A DNA stretch of 64,000 nucleotides. Source: an uncultured Bacteroidales bacterium. GTDB lineage: Bacteria > Bacteroidota > Bacteroidia > Bacteroidales > Muribaculaceae. Below are positions 27,683-36,812 of the stretch, piece after piece (within the stretch, counting starts at the first letter, position 1; every line of letters begins with the position of its first letter). A model generated the notes under the pieces. It did no database searches and was not told the DNA's origin. It saw only the letters and a program-made list of their open reading frames with translations. Both the position numbers and the translations under genes were made by a program. The stretch is from assembly GCA_947573135.1 (NCBI GenBank), contig CANPDU010000002.1:62001-126000 (forward strand), in the 5' to 3' direction.

Positions 27683-29913
27683 TGTACTTCAAAAGATACT
27701 CTGGAGCGAATATCAGCCGATGAAGCGCCGACCAGAGCTTCAAACTTACCCGGTTCGACCACCCACTCGTGAGCCTTGTCATCGAAGAAGCTCAACGCAT
27801 CGCGGCCGATCTCAAAAGTAACCGTCTGAGTCTCGCCGGGCGCGAGATTAACTTTGGAGAAGCCTTTAAGTTCCTTTACCGGACGGGGAAGCGATGACTT
27901 GAGGTCGGATATATAAAGTTGGACAACCTCGCTGCCCTGACGGTCTCCGATATTTGTCACAGGAATGGAAACCGTGAATACATCGTCGGCAGAACCTTTC
28001 TTACGGTCAATGGTAGCCTTGCCGTAATCGAATGTAGTATAGGATAAACCATAACCGAAGGGGAAAGTCGGTTTCAGCTTGTTCTTATCAATGAAGCGGT
28101 AACCGACGAAAATATCTTCGTTATACGGCATATCGATAATGTCACCTTCGACGGGATCGTGGCGCGGTGTGCCGGGGTATTCTCCAAGTTTGTGAGCTCC
28201 GCACTGATCAAGAGTCGCATAATATGTATAAGGAAGCTTACCACTCGGATTGACGTCACCGGCAATGATTCCGGCGAGAGTATTACCGGTTTCGTTACCG
28301 AGATACCAGGCCTGAAGGACAGCCTTGACTTTGTTCAGCCACGGCATAGCCACACCTGTACCGCTGATGTTTACCACTACAATATTGGGATTGACTTCAG
28401 CAAGAGTCTCGATAAGCTCATTCTGTCCGTAGGGCAAGTCAAGCGACAAACGGTCTGTTCCTTCCGCATCCTGATGGTCAGCTTTGTTAAGACCGCCGAA
28501 AAAAATCACCAGATCAGCATCGCTGGCAGCTTTTACAGCATCGGCAGTCAACTGCTGCGGCGTGCGGGGATCAGTAAGATCCTGCTTGGTCCAGACATTA
28601 TTATAATGAGTGCATGTATCTCCGACATATCCACGTTCGTAGACTAACTCGAAATCATCGCCAAGACGGCTCTGAAGTCCCTCAAGCGGATATATCTCGT
28701 ACAGAGCTTTCAGAGACGACGAACCACCTCCGACAGTCATGCGTTTAATGGCATTCTCGCCTATGACAGCAATCTTGCGCACTTTATCTTTGGTAAGAGG
28801 CAGAGTCTGATCTACATTTCGCAAAAGCACTACACCCTCCTCACCGATGCGACGGCAGGCCTGATGATGTTCAGGAGAATTGATCGAGCCCCACGGGCGG
28901 TTACGGTTCATCGCCGTACGCATCGTCAGACGCAAAACACGACGCACCTTATCGTTGAGTTGCTCTTCACTGAACTCTCCATTACGGACACCATCATAAT
29001 ACTTGTTGGCAAGCCAATATTTATCATAAGAACTGCCTGATCCGGTAAGGCCGTCCGTACCGGTGCCGAATTCCATGTCAAGGCCGCCTTCCACAGCCTG
29101 ACGGGTGTCATGAACAGCTCCCCAGTCAGAGATTACAACACCATCCCAATTCCATTCGCCTTTAAGGATTTCATTGACAAGACGCTGATTGTAAGTAGCA
29201 TGCTGACCACCGACAAGATTATAGCCACCCATAAGGCTCCATGCTCCGGCATCAACAGCCGCAGCCTTAAAAGCCGGGAGATAGATCTCGTAAAGCGCGC
29301 GGTCACTTGCGATAGAATTTGTCGTGTATCTGTTTGCTTCGTTATTATTGAGGGCAAAATGCTTCACACAGACAGCCACACCATTGGACTGCACACCGCG
29401 GACATAATCAGCCGCCATTGCAGAAGCAAGATACGGATCCTCGCCAAAATATTCAAAATTTCGTCCGCATAGCGGTGTACGATAGATATTGACACCGGGA
29501 CCGAGAAGCACACTCTTATTGCGGTAGCGGGCTTCCTCGCCTATGCTCTTGCCATAGAGAGTCGCCATTTCAGGATTCCACGTAGCTGCGAGACATGTCA
29601 GCGATGGGAACGCCGTACATGAATCATTAGTCCAACCGGCCTGATCCCATTCGTCCCAAAGCACTTCAGGACGCACACCCATAGGGCCGTCGTCGGTCCA
29701 TAGCTCCGGAATGCCAAGCGACGGCACTCCCGGTGCGCTGAATTTGGACTGAGCATGGAGCAACGCTATTTTTTCTTTAAGCGTCATTCGTGAGATTGCA
29801 TCATCGATGCGCTCTTCGATCGGCCTTGACTCGTCGAGATAGACCGGAGTCTCAGCCCAAGCTGCCTGTGCGCCTAAAACGGCGACTAATAACAGGATAG
29901 TTTTAAGATTCAT
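27679..29913 (-). CDS. Glycoside hydrolase family 3 (beta-glucosidase-like)
   Basis: 744 residues with a signal peptide ending at AAWAETP. The N-terminal GH3 barrel has VCVKHFALNNNEANRY and the nucleophile Asp in GVVISDWGAVHDT. The C-terminal alpha/beta sandwich (VVLLRNVDQTLPL ... IAVIGENAIKRMTVGGGSS) and a closing Fn3-like domain (LKGFSKVNLAPGETQTVTF) complete the three-domain layout of beta-glucosidases and beta-xylosidases. It releases terminal beta-linked sugars in the periplasm. The exact sugar cannot be read from sequence. It starts 21 bases after the GH97 gene. Confidence 0.92.
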   Translation of the reverse strand: MNLKTILLLVAVLGAQAAWAETPVYLDESRPIEERIDDAISRMTLKEKIALLHAQSKFSAPGVPSLGIPELWTDDGPMGVRPEVLWDEWDQAGWTNDSCTAFPSLTCLAATWNPEMATLYGKSIGEEARYRNKSVLLGPGVNIYRTPLCGRNFEYFGEDPYLASAMAADYVRGVQSNGVAVCVKHFALNNNEANRYTTNSIASDRALYEIYLPAFKAAAVDAGAWSLMGGYNLVGGQHATYNQRLVNEILKGEWNWDGVVISDWGAVHDTRQAVEGGLDMEFGTGTDGLTGSGSSYDKYWLANKYYDGVRNGEFSEEQLNDKVRRVLRLTMRTAMNRNRPWGSINSPEHHQACRRIGEEGVVLLRNVDQTLPLTKDKVRKIAVIGENAIKRMTVGGGSSSLKALYEIYPLEGLQSRLGDDFELVYERGYVGDTCTHYNNVWTKQDLTDPRTPQQLTADAVKAASDADLVIFFGGLNKADHQDAEGTDRLSLDLPYGQNELIETLAEVNPNIVVVNISGTGVAMPWLNKVKAVLQAWYLGNETGNTLAGIIAGDVNPSGKLPYTYYATLDQCGAHKLGEYPGTPRHDPVEGDIIDMPYNEDIFVGYRFIDKNKLKPTFPFGYGLSYTTFDYGKATIDRKKGSADDVFTVSIPVTNIGDRQGSEVVQLYISDLKSSLPRPVKELKGFSKVNLAPGETQTVTFEIGRDALSFFDDKAHEWVVEPGKFEALVGASSADIRSRVSFEVQ

Positions 29914-29934
29914 ACTTGTTTTGGGTTTATAGAT

Positions 29935-32061
29935 TTATTGAATAGGGGTCAAAGACATGGCATAACCGCCTCCTGACGCAACAGGCAGTGTCATGCGGGA
30001 AGAAGCGTCAACCGTTTTGGTTTCGATAATATAATCCTGCGGCGCGGTGCGATAGTGAGCCTTTTTGCCGTCACGATATATTTTAGCAATGTATTTACGG
30101 CCTTCCGGCAAGAAAGAAAAATCGATTTTAGACTTACGAGGCTCAGCGCCCCCTGTAGAGCCTACGAACCAGTTCTCGCTGCCCTTTGCTTTACGCGCCA
30201 CTGTCACATATTCCATGGGTTCGGCCTCAAGATATACACTCTTGTCCCAGTCAAGGGCAACATCCTTGATAAACTGGAATGCGTCGAGGAAACGTTCATA
30301 TGTTTCAGGGAGATCGGCAGCCATCTGCAACGGCGAGGCCATAGTGACATACAATGAAAGCTGATTGGCAAGAGTGGAGTTAACCCACGCGGAACGATAA
30401 GGATTGTATTTTGAAATATCGTTTTCGAAAAGGCCCGGGGTGTAGTCCATGGGGCCACCTATCAGACGAGTAAACGGCAATATCGCAGTATGCTCCGGTT
30501 TGATACCGCTGAAAGCATGGTATTCTGACCCACGAGCAGATTCATTACCTATGAGATTAGGCCATGTACGCGAAACCCCTGTCGGGCGTACCGCTTCATG
30601 AGCATTAAACATGATATGATAATCAGCCGCTTTTTCAAGAACGTGCTGATAATGGCTAACCATCTGCTGACTATAATGATGTTCGCCACGAGGCAATAGC
30701 TGACCGATATAACCGCCCTTTACGGAATGATACGAATTGTCGACCATGAAACGGAACGCCTCGTCAAGAACACGCTCATAATCCAAGACAGCACTTCCGG
30801 TTTCATGATGCATCATCAGACTCACCCCTTTTGAGGCCGCATAATCTCTGATGCGATCTATATCAAAGTCGGGATAAGGACGTGTAAAGCTAAATATCTT
30901 GTACTTAAGTGATGTAGCCTGGTCTTCCCAACCTTCATTCCACCCTTCGACAAGAACGGCATCGAAGCCATGGCGAGCGGCAAAGTCAATGTAGCGTAAA
31001 ACATTTGAGGTTTCCGCGCCATGACGACCATTTGGCTTCAAAGCGGTATAATCAGTCAGACCAATCTCAACCGAGTTTATGTCATCGGTGTAATTCCACG
31101 ATTTTACACCGGTGATCATTTCCCACCAGACACCGATATATTTGACCGGCTTAATCCACGAAGTATCTTCTATGCGACAAGGTTCGTTGAGATTAAGAGT
31201 AATACGCGACGCGAGTATATCGCGCGCATCATCGGAAACAATCACAGTTCGCCAAGGTGTTGTGTCACCTATCTGCATAATCGCCTTGTCTCCGTTAGCA
31301 AAAGGAGTCAGGGCAGCTCGGAAAGTGTTGGACTCTTCGTCCAAATCAAGACAGAGAGCCGGATAATCATAGAGTGCGGCCTCGTGGAGGTTGACATATA
31401 AACCGCTATCATATTTCAGCATAAGTGCAGTCTGAACACCGGTATCAGAAAAGGGCGACGGATACACCGGACCTCCGACGTGAGCCTCTTCCATCTTTGA
31501 AGATATCTCAGACATGCGGCAACGTGTGTAATTGAATTCCTGGCTGTCATAATCACCGGGAATCCAATAGGCGACTGCATCACAAGGAATGGCAAACTCG
31601 GTCAGTTCGTCTGCAACAACGAAACACTGAAGCGCAGTCTGAGGCGACGGGAATTCATAACGGAAACCCACTCCATCATTAAATACTCGAAAACGAAGAT
31701 CGACAAGACGGCCAGTAGAGCGCTGTCGCAGACGCAGAAGGGCCTCGTTGTAGTTCGAACGTATCTCAGCCTCCTCACCCCAAACAGGGCGCCAAATCTC
31801 ATCAAATGAGCCACAACTATCGCCGATAATCTCAAAATCATCTTTCAAATCGACATTATCAACAAGATTAAAACCCAGATGACTGTCGTCGATGACACGC
31901 TCACCAACAAAACGCACGTTGTAGAACGGTGTTCCGGCAGAGTCTACACCGACTTCGACCGCAACATGTCCGTCGGGAGAAGTTATATTTATCGCACCGG
32001 CATAACACGATGCGCTAACAATCATACAGATAACAGCAAGAAATTTGTTCATTTTAAGCAT
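29935..32061 (-). CDS. Glycoside hydrolase family 97 (SusB-like alpha-glycosidase)
   Basis: 708 residues (an internal Met gives a start at 32052), signal peptide MNKFLAVICMIVSASCYAG. The N-terminal beta-super-sandwich (ITSPDGHVAVEVGVDSAGTP), catalytic barrel and C-terminal sheet match GH97. Acidic residues of the inverting SusB subgroup appear to be present in HHETGSA, NAHEAVRPTG and NLIGNESARG, so an alpha-glucosidase or related activity is likelier than the retaining alpha-galactosidase subgroup. It needs calcium and acts in the periplasm. It is the first gene of a five-gene hydrolase operon with its own promoter. Confidence 0.92.
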   Translation of the reverse strand: MLKMNKFLAVICMIVSASCYAGAINITSPDGHVAVEVGVDSAGTPFYNVRFVGERVIDDSHLGFNLVDNVDLKDDFEIIGDSCGSFDEIWRPVWGEEAEIRSNYNEALLRLRQRSTGRLVDLRFRVFNDGVGFRYEFPSPQTALQCFVVADELTEFAIPCDAVAYWIPGDYDSQEFNYTRCRMSEISSKMEEAHVGGPVYPSPFSDTGVQTALMLKYDSGLYVNLHEAALYDYPALCLDLDEESNTFRAALTPFANGDKAIMQIGDTTPWRTVIVSDDARDILASRITLNLNEPCRIEDTSWIKPVKYIGVWWEMITGVKSWNYTDDINSVEIGLTDYTALKPNGRHGAETSNVLRYIDFAARHGFDAVLVEGWNEGWEDQATSLKYKIFSFTRPYPDFDIDRIRDYAASKGVSLMMHHETGSAVLDYERVLDEAFRFMVDNSYHSVKGGYIGQLLPRGEHHYSQQMVSHYQHVLEKAADYHIMFNAHEAVRPTGVSRTWPNLIGNESARGSEYHAFSGIKPEHTAILPFTRLIGGPMDYTPGLFENDISKYNPYRSAWVNSTLANQLSLYVTMASPLQMAADLPETYERFLDAFQFIKDVALDWDKSVYLEAEPMEYVTVARKAKGSENWFVGSTGGAEPRKSKIDFSFLPEGRKYIAKIYRDGKKAHYRTAPQDYIIETKTVDASSRMTLPVASGGGYAMSLTPIQ

Positions 32062-32070
32062 TTAAGAACT

Positions 32071-32095
32071 ACCTTTGCCAAGATATAGCAAAGGT
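32071..32095. promoter_or_regulatory. Palindrome overlapping the GH97 promoter (candidate operator)
   Basis: ACCTTTGC (32071-32078) and GCAAAGGT (32088-32095) are perfect inverted repeats with a 9-base centre. The right arm overlaps the -7 element on the - strand, and the left arm lies in the early transcript. It could be a repressor/activator site or a 5' mRNA hairpin. Confidence 0.45.
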
Positions 32096-32120
32096 AAACA
32101 TTATGTTATTAATATGCAAG
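32089..32120 (-). promoter_or_regulatory. Promoter of the GH97-GH3-esterase operon
   Basis: On the - strand, CTTG (32120-32117) is followed after 20 bases by TACCTTTG (32096-32089), a full match to TAnnTTTG. The predicted transcript starts near 32082, about 20 bases before the ATG. This gives the hydrolase genes a promoter separate from susC. Confidence 0.6.
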
Positions 32121-32155
32121 GAGCATCCCTAAAGAGTAGCGCCATGCATTTAAAA

Positions 32156-33397
32156 TCAATTTGCAGTCACATCACCATCCACCGGTGTCAGCCTGTAGAG
32201 AACTACATCATGTCCCGGAATGGTTTCAACCCGATCGTTATCGGTAAAACCGACGTATTTGCCGGTCCAAAGATTTTTAACCTTATATTTTTCACGGGTC
32301 GGTTTGAACGAACGTCTGGAAATATTGTCATAAGTCACAAGATCTGACCAGACAACATTGACCTTACGCGTTGAAGTCGTGCGATTAAAAACGCAAAGAG
32401 CCCATTCGCCGTCAATGAGCGGCTTGAACCAGTACTCTATACCGTCCGTTGAATAAAATCTCCAGCCCTGAATGCCAAGAGGATCCTGATCGACAGCAAT
32501 AACGTCCTTGTTCATCAGAATTGCTTTCGTAGCATCACTCATGTCGCGGATGTCGTTGCCCAAAATCAAAGGAGCAGCCATCATGCACCAAAGAGTAAAA
32601 TGTGCTCTGTCTTCATTGTCAGACATACCGTTGCCGACTTCAAGCATATCGGGATCGTTCCAATGACCCGGCCCGGCATATAAACGCAGCGGTTCATTCT
32701 TGTCGACGATCTGCATCACACCATGTTCACTCCAGTCGCCATAAAATTTATAACCGTCGAAATGGCAGCCGATATCACCGCCGGTACGCCACATGTGACC
32801 TATGTCACGGGCCCATTCCCACGGATTGGTACTGCCCCACTCGCAAATGCTGAACAATATCGGACGACCGGAAGCATAAAGAGCGTCACGCATCAGCCGA
32901 TATGACCCTTTAGTATTCTGGTCGGGAGTATTGCACCAGTCATATTTCAAATAATCGACTCCCCAGCCGGCATATGTGCGGGCATCCTGATATTCATGTC
33001 CGAGGCTTCCTGGTTCTCCGGCACACGTTTTGCACCCGGCATCGCTGTAAATGCCGAATTTCAGTCCTTTGCCATGTATATAATCCGCAAGAGCCTTCAT
33101 CCCTGACGGGAACTTTTCGGGATCACACTGGATATTGCCGTTCTCATCACGTTCGCCGTGCCAACAGTCGTCAATATTAACGTAAACATATCCGCAATCA
33201 GCAAGTCCCGACGACACCATAGCGTCGGCAATTTCCCTGATACTTTTTTCATTGATATTCCTTGCAAATTTATTCCATGAGCTCCATCCCATAGGTGGAG
33301 TCTTTGCAAGTTCATCCCATTTCTGTGCATTGACCGGGAACAAGGGCAAAAGCGAACCGGCCAAAAGAAGAATATTAAGTTTTGTCTTAAATCGCAT
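32156..33397 (-). CDS. Glycoside hydrolase family 27 (alpha-galactosidase-like)
   Basis: 413 residues from the ATG at 33397 (MRFKTKLNILLLAGSLLPLF, signal peptide); an upstream start at 33421 is less likely. GH27 signatures are clear: TPPMGWSSWNKF, NIDDCWHGERDENGN, GLKFGIYSDAGCKTC, the nucleophile Asp in VDYLKYDWC and the acid/base Asp in MWRTGGDIG. The C-terminal beta-sandwich is present. It removes terminal alpha-galactose (or alpha-GalNAc) with retention. It lies between the surface-lipoprotein gene and the GH97 operon and is followed by the GH97 promoter. Confidence 0.94.
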   Translation of the reverse strand: MRFKTKLNILLLAGSLLPLFPVNAQKWDELAKTPPMGWSSWNKFARNINEKSIREIADAMVSSGLADCGYVYVNIDDCWHGERDENGNIQCDPEKFPSGMKALADYIHGKGLKFGIYSDAGCKTCAGEPGSLGHEYQDARTYAGWGVDYLKYDWCNTPDQNTKGSYRLMRDALYASGRPILFSICEWGSTNPWEWARDIGHMWRTGGDIGCHFDGYKFYGDWSEHGVMQIVDKNEPLRLYAGPGHWNDPDMLEVGNGMSDNEDRAHFTLWCMMAAPLILGNDIRDMSDATKAILMNKDVIAVDQDPLGIQGWRFYSTDGIEYWFKPLIDGEWALCVFNRTTSTRKVNVVWSDLVTYDNISRRSFKPTREKYKVKNLWTGKYVGFTDNDRVETIPGHDVVLYRLTPVDGDVTAN

Positions 33398-33423
33398 AAC
33401 TACTATATGTAAAATAATCAAAC

Positions 33424-33460
33424 GACAGAAAAACCGGCATTTTCAACCGATTTTTCTGTC
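33424..33460 (-). terminator. Hairpin after the susC-susD-DUF1735 genes
   Basis: Arms 33424-33437 and 33447-33460 (CCGATTTTTCTGTC) pair over 14 bases with one mismatch. On the - strand it is followed by GTTTGATTATTTT. It may terminate or partly attenuate transcription before GH27. Confidence 0.5.
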
Positions 33461-33474
33461 ATTTAAATCATTAA

Positions 33475-34842
33475 TTATTCACCCCAGGCAGATATCTCTG
33501 AAATTGCCATCTTTGACGATCCGTCAAATGACTCATTGAAAACCAATTTCATATATCTGGCCGTCGCCGGCTCTACATCAAACTCATAAGCTGAAGTCGC
33601 CTTACTCGGATAAGTCCAATCAGAGATCTTAGTCCATGGGCCTTCGGGAGAATCTGACACTTCCACAATACCGCTCTTAGTGTTAAAATAACGACGATTC
33701 GTACTTGTAGGAGCATCAATGCCGATTTTATAGAGCGAGCGCTCCATTCCGAAATCTATTATTACCTCGATCGGAAGAGTAGTCGGATTAGTCCATATCG
33801 ACCGCCAATAGGTATTTGTAGTACCGTCGATAAGATGCTCCGGCGGATAATTACCTTCAACTTTATCCCAATTGGCAATCGTACGGATATCAGAATTGCA
33901 TGAATAAACAGTCCATTTCGATTTATCTATCTTAGACGCTATAACGGAGACAGCATAGAGCACATAACCTTTCTCAGGACTAACATTGCCCAAGGATACA
34001 GAGTTTATGCGAATTGGAAGAATGTAATTACCAAATTTAGACGGTCCGTTTTCAGGTATAAGAGCCTCTCGCTTGAAAGTAAAGCTGAAACGATTTGTTT
34101 TCATACTCTTTTTGATCTTCCATCCTTCAGGATCGAGTTCATAGGCATCTTCGGGTAACAATTTATAGTTTGTTCCTTTTGACTGATTATATTCTTCGAT
34201 CAGCGACGGATCGACAGACAGCGTGTAATCAATGTCTTCTGTCGGAATAAAATTAGCCTGAACATTCATATAGACCAATTCTTCCAGAGTCGAACGTCGT
34301 GTAGGCATCAGACCTACCTGATAACCTGAAGAAGCCAATGAGACCGTCGGTGTGCTGATCACCGGCTTTATAATAGTTGTGAGCCGGCTTTCGTTAACAT
34401 TGATACCCTCACTGTTGACATTCAAACGGAGAGGGATACCGAGGTTAGGATTTTCTGACAAAACCTCAGTGAGCCGGTCACGATCCCACATAATCTTAAA
34501 CGGTACCTGATAATCTTCAGGACTCAGGCTAAGAGAATTTACCGAAAGAGTATAACAATCTGCAGGAAGAGCAGCAATAACCTTATCGGCATTAATATTA
34601 TATGCAGAAAGTACTTCCGGATCAACACTCAACGAAACATTGACACCCTGAAATCCTTTACCACTCTTAAGAACATAGACTTCAGTCGGATCGTCCAGGC
34701 CGGTGTACACATTCTCTTCTACCAGACCGGGAGTCAGAAGAGCCACCGTATCATCGACCATAAAATTATTGATGGCGCTGTCGCAAGCCGAAAGAGCAAA
34801 CATACATCCGGCAAACAGGCTGATATATAAGCTATTTTTCAT
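33475..34842 (-). CDS. DUF1735 and F5/8-type-C surface glycan-binding lipoprotein (SusE-position)
   Basis: 455 residues from the ATG at 34842 (a TTG at 34848 is possible). The lipoprotein signal is LFAGCMFALSACDS. Two DUF1735/BT3987-like domains (VNVSLSVDPEVLSAYN; DYTLSVDPSLIEEYNQSKGTNY in part) are followed by a C-terminal discoidin domain (about 320-455: EHLIDGTTNTYWRSIW, RYMKLVFNE). Such proteins sit on the cell surface beside SusC/SusD and bind the target glycan, in the place of SusE/F. The gene is 22 bases upstream-coupled to susD. Confidence 0.85.
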   Translation of the reverse strand: MKNSLYISLFAGCMFALSACDSAINNFMVDDTVALLTPGLVEENVYTGLDDPTEVYVLKSGKGFQGVNVSLSVDPEVLSAYNINADKVIAALPADCYTLSVNSLSLSPEDYQVPFKIMWDRDRLTEVLSENPNLGIPLRLNVNSEGINVNESRLTTIIKPVISTPTVSLASSGYQVGLMPTRRSTLEELVYMNVQANFIPTEDIDYTLSVDPSLIEEYNQSKGTNYKLLPEDAYELDPEGWKIKKSMKTNRFSFTFKREALIPENGPSKFGNYILPIRINSVSLGNVSPEKGYVLYAVSVIASKIDKSKWTVYSCNSDIRTIANWDKVEGNYPPEHLIDGTTNTYWRSIWTNPTTLPIEVIIDFGMERSLYKIGIDAPTSTNRRYFNTKSGIVEVSDSPEGPWTKISDWTYPSKATSAYEFDVEPATARYMKLVFNESFDGSSKMAISEISAWGE

Positions 34843-34863
34843 TTTCAAAATTATTAAGAATGA

Positions 34864-36798
34864 TTACCATCCATAGTTCTGAGTAATGTTTTTCATCTCG
34901 CTCAACTGAATCTGGTTGATCGGGAAGAAATAATGTTTAGGCTGGAAAAGGTTGTCAGCACCGGCCCACACTTTAGTAGTGCGGGAATATGAGGACTCAT
35001 AGTTAGTCGCAAGGAGGTTAAGAGTCCAGTTAGGTCCGGTAAATTCCTTTTCGGCGATCATCCATCGGCGGGCGTCATAATAGCGATGGCCTTCAAAAGC
35101 GAGCTCAACCATGCGCTCCTTGCGGATCATTTGACGGAGAGCGTTCTGATCAGAAAGGAAGTTATATTCAGGATATGCCTCCTGAAGAGTATTGAGTCCG
35201 ACACGTGCACGAACTTTGTTGACGTAGTCAAGAGCTTCCTGAGCCTGTCGGTTAGGCTTCTCATTACATGCTTCAGCATAATCAAGATAAATTTCAGCAA
35301 GACGATAGTAGAACCAGAAATATGTTCCCCAGTTGCCGTTCTCGTAGTCGATATCCGTAGGAATAAAACGTCGCCAGAAATATCCGACTTTCACACAGTC
35401 GGCGGCACGGAGAGGCGAGTTTCCTCCGACCTGGAAATACACTTCGGTATTACCGCCTGCAATGAAATCGTTAATGAACTTAAATCCATTGGCAAAAACA
35501 GAAGCATAGTAGCGTGCATCACGACCGACACAGCTCTTGTGGGCCTTAATGGCCCCGAATTTCGGGCCCTCGATAGGATGCTCCCAACCGCTCACAAATC
35601 CGTCATCTTCATATCCGGACAGAGGATCGATAATCGGCATACCGTTACTGTCGTAACCCAGATCCTTAACCGGATCAATAGGATAACGGCCGGTTTCAGC
35701 CATAGGGTAAGAGTCAACAAGTTTCAACGACGGGCAATACTGACCGCAACCCATCTTTGTTACCAGCGGCGGCATTGCAAAGTGACGATTGAAACATGCG
35801 ATGTTATAATATAAATTCTGATAACGAGGCCAATATCCCCAGATTATTTCGCTGTTCCACTCTTTGAACTGTACGCCCTGATAAGACTGAATGGCATTAG
35901 TCATGGCATCATCGGAGCTATTGTCAGTATATAGCGAATAAAGTCCGAGATCTATGACGTCTTTCGCAGCCTGCGCAGCCTTTTCCCATTTCTCGGGATC
36001 ATGCGTCTGCGGGAACAGGAAATCACCCCAACGGTTCTGCAATTTGTTTCTGTACAGTTCACAACCGTTATAAAGAGGGCTTGCAGCATAAAGCAAGATA
36101 CGTGCTTTGGCAGCCATAGCAGCACCTTTGGTAAGGCGACCGGCAAAAGTCTTGGTATCAGCCAAAGTAAGAGGCAGATCTTCAATAGCCTTATCTATTT
36201 CAGAGATCATAAAATCGACATTCTGATCAACAGTATGACGGTCTATCTCATCAGGTCTGACCGTAGGATTCGAACGATGATCACCCCAGACATATACAGG
36301 GCCATAGCGGCGGAACAACTGGAAATAACTATACGCACGAAGCACACGTACTTCAGCCTTCATATGCCGTTTTTCTTCCGGCGACAAATCAGGACAGCGA
36401 TCGACATTTTCCAGGAAGATACCAGCCTGCTCTATACCGGTATACTGATAGCGCCAGATATTGAAATATGGAGTAGTCGGGCCCCAGTCACCTGTACGGA
36501 AATTCAGATATGTAGACCACTGATAGGTGGAGAACATGGCTTCATCGCTCATCGGGACGACAGCTCCATCACCGCCGGGCCACACTTCTGCGGTCTGATT
36601 CGTGCCCTGATATTCGGCCTCATAAGGCAGGTAGCTATATATATGAGCCAAATAGCTCAGCGTAGAAGCACGTTTGCTAAAAACTTTCTCAAGTGTCAAC
36701 TGATCCTCCAGCTGCACCTCGAGGTAATCGCTACACGATGTGAACATGAATGCTGATGACAGCAATGCAAGTCCGAATAGTTTTATTTTTTTAATCAT
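34864..36798 (-). CDS. susD: SusD/RagB-family nutrient-binding outer-membrane lipoprotein
   Basis: 644 residues with the lipoprotein signal FMFTSCSDYLEV (Cys about 22). The N-terminal SusD-like domain (LSPEEKRHMKAEVRVLRAYSYFQLFRRYGPVYVW, in parts) and the C-terminal RagB segment (YYRLAEIYLDYAEACNE ... IRKERMVELAFEGHRYYDARRW, in parts) are textbook. It binds the glycan on the cell surface and acts as the lid of the SusC transporter. It lies 14 bases after susC in the same transcript. Confidence 0.96.
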   Translation of the reverse strand: MIKKIKLFGLALLSSAFMFTSCSDYLEVQLEDQLTLEKVFSKRASTLSYLAHIYSYLPYEAEYQGTNQTAEVWPGGDGAVVPMSDEAMFSTYQWSTYLNFRTGDWGPTTPYFNIWRYQYTGIEQAGIFLENVDRCPDLSPEEKRHMKAEVRVLRAYSYFQLFRRYGPVYVWGDHRSNPTVRPDEIDRHTVDQNVDFMISEIDKAIEDLPLTLADTKTFAGRLTKGAAMAAKARILLYAASPLYNGCELYRNKLQNRWGDFLFPQTHDPEKWEKAAQAAKDVIDLGLYSLYTDNSSDDAMTNAIQSYQGVQFKEWNSEIIWGYWPRYQNLYYNIACFNRHFAMPPLVTKMGCGQYCPSLKLVDSYPMAETGRYPIDPVKDLGYDSNGMPIIDPLSGYEDDGFVSGWEHPIEGPKFGAIKAHKSCVGRDARYYASVFANGFKFINDFIAGGNTEVYFQVGGNSPLRAADCVKVGYFWRRFIPTDIDYENGNWGTYFWFYYRLAEIYLDYAEACNEKPNRQAQEALDYVNKVRARVGLNTLQEAYPEYNFLSDQNALRQMIRKERMVELAFEGHRYYDARRWMIAEKEFTGPNWTLNLLATNYESSYSRTTKVWAGADNLFQPKHYFFPINQIQLSEMKNITQNYGW

Positions 36799-36812
36799 GG
36801 TGAATATACGGA

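Noticed and set aside
35086-35814. Long open frame on the + strand opposite susD
   Set aside because: It is antisense to a confidently identified SusD gene, has no recognisable motif, and its length is explained by codon bias of the real gene.
36001-36756. Long open frame on the + strand opposite the 5' part of susD
   Set aside because: Same reason: a shadow of susD without start context or family features.
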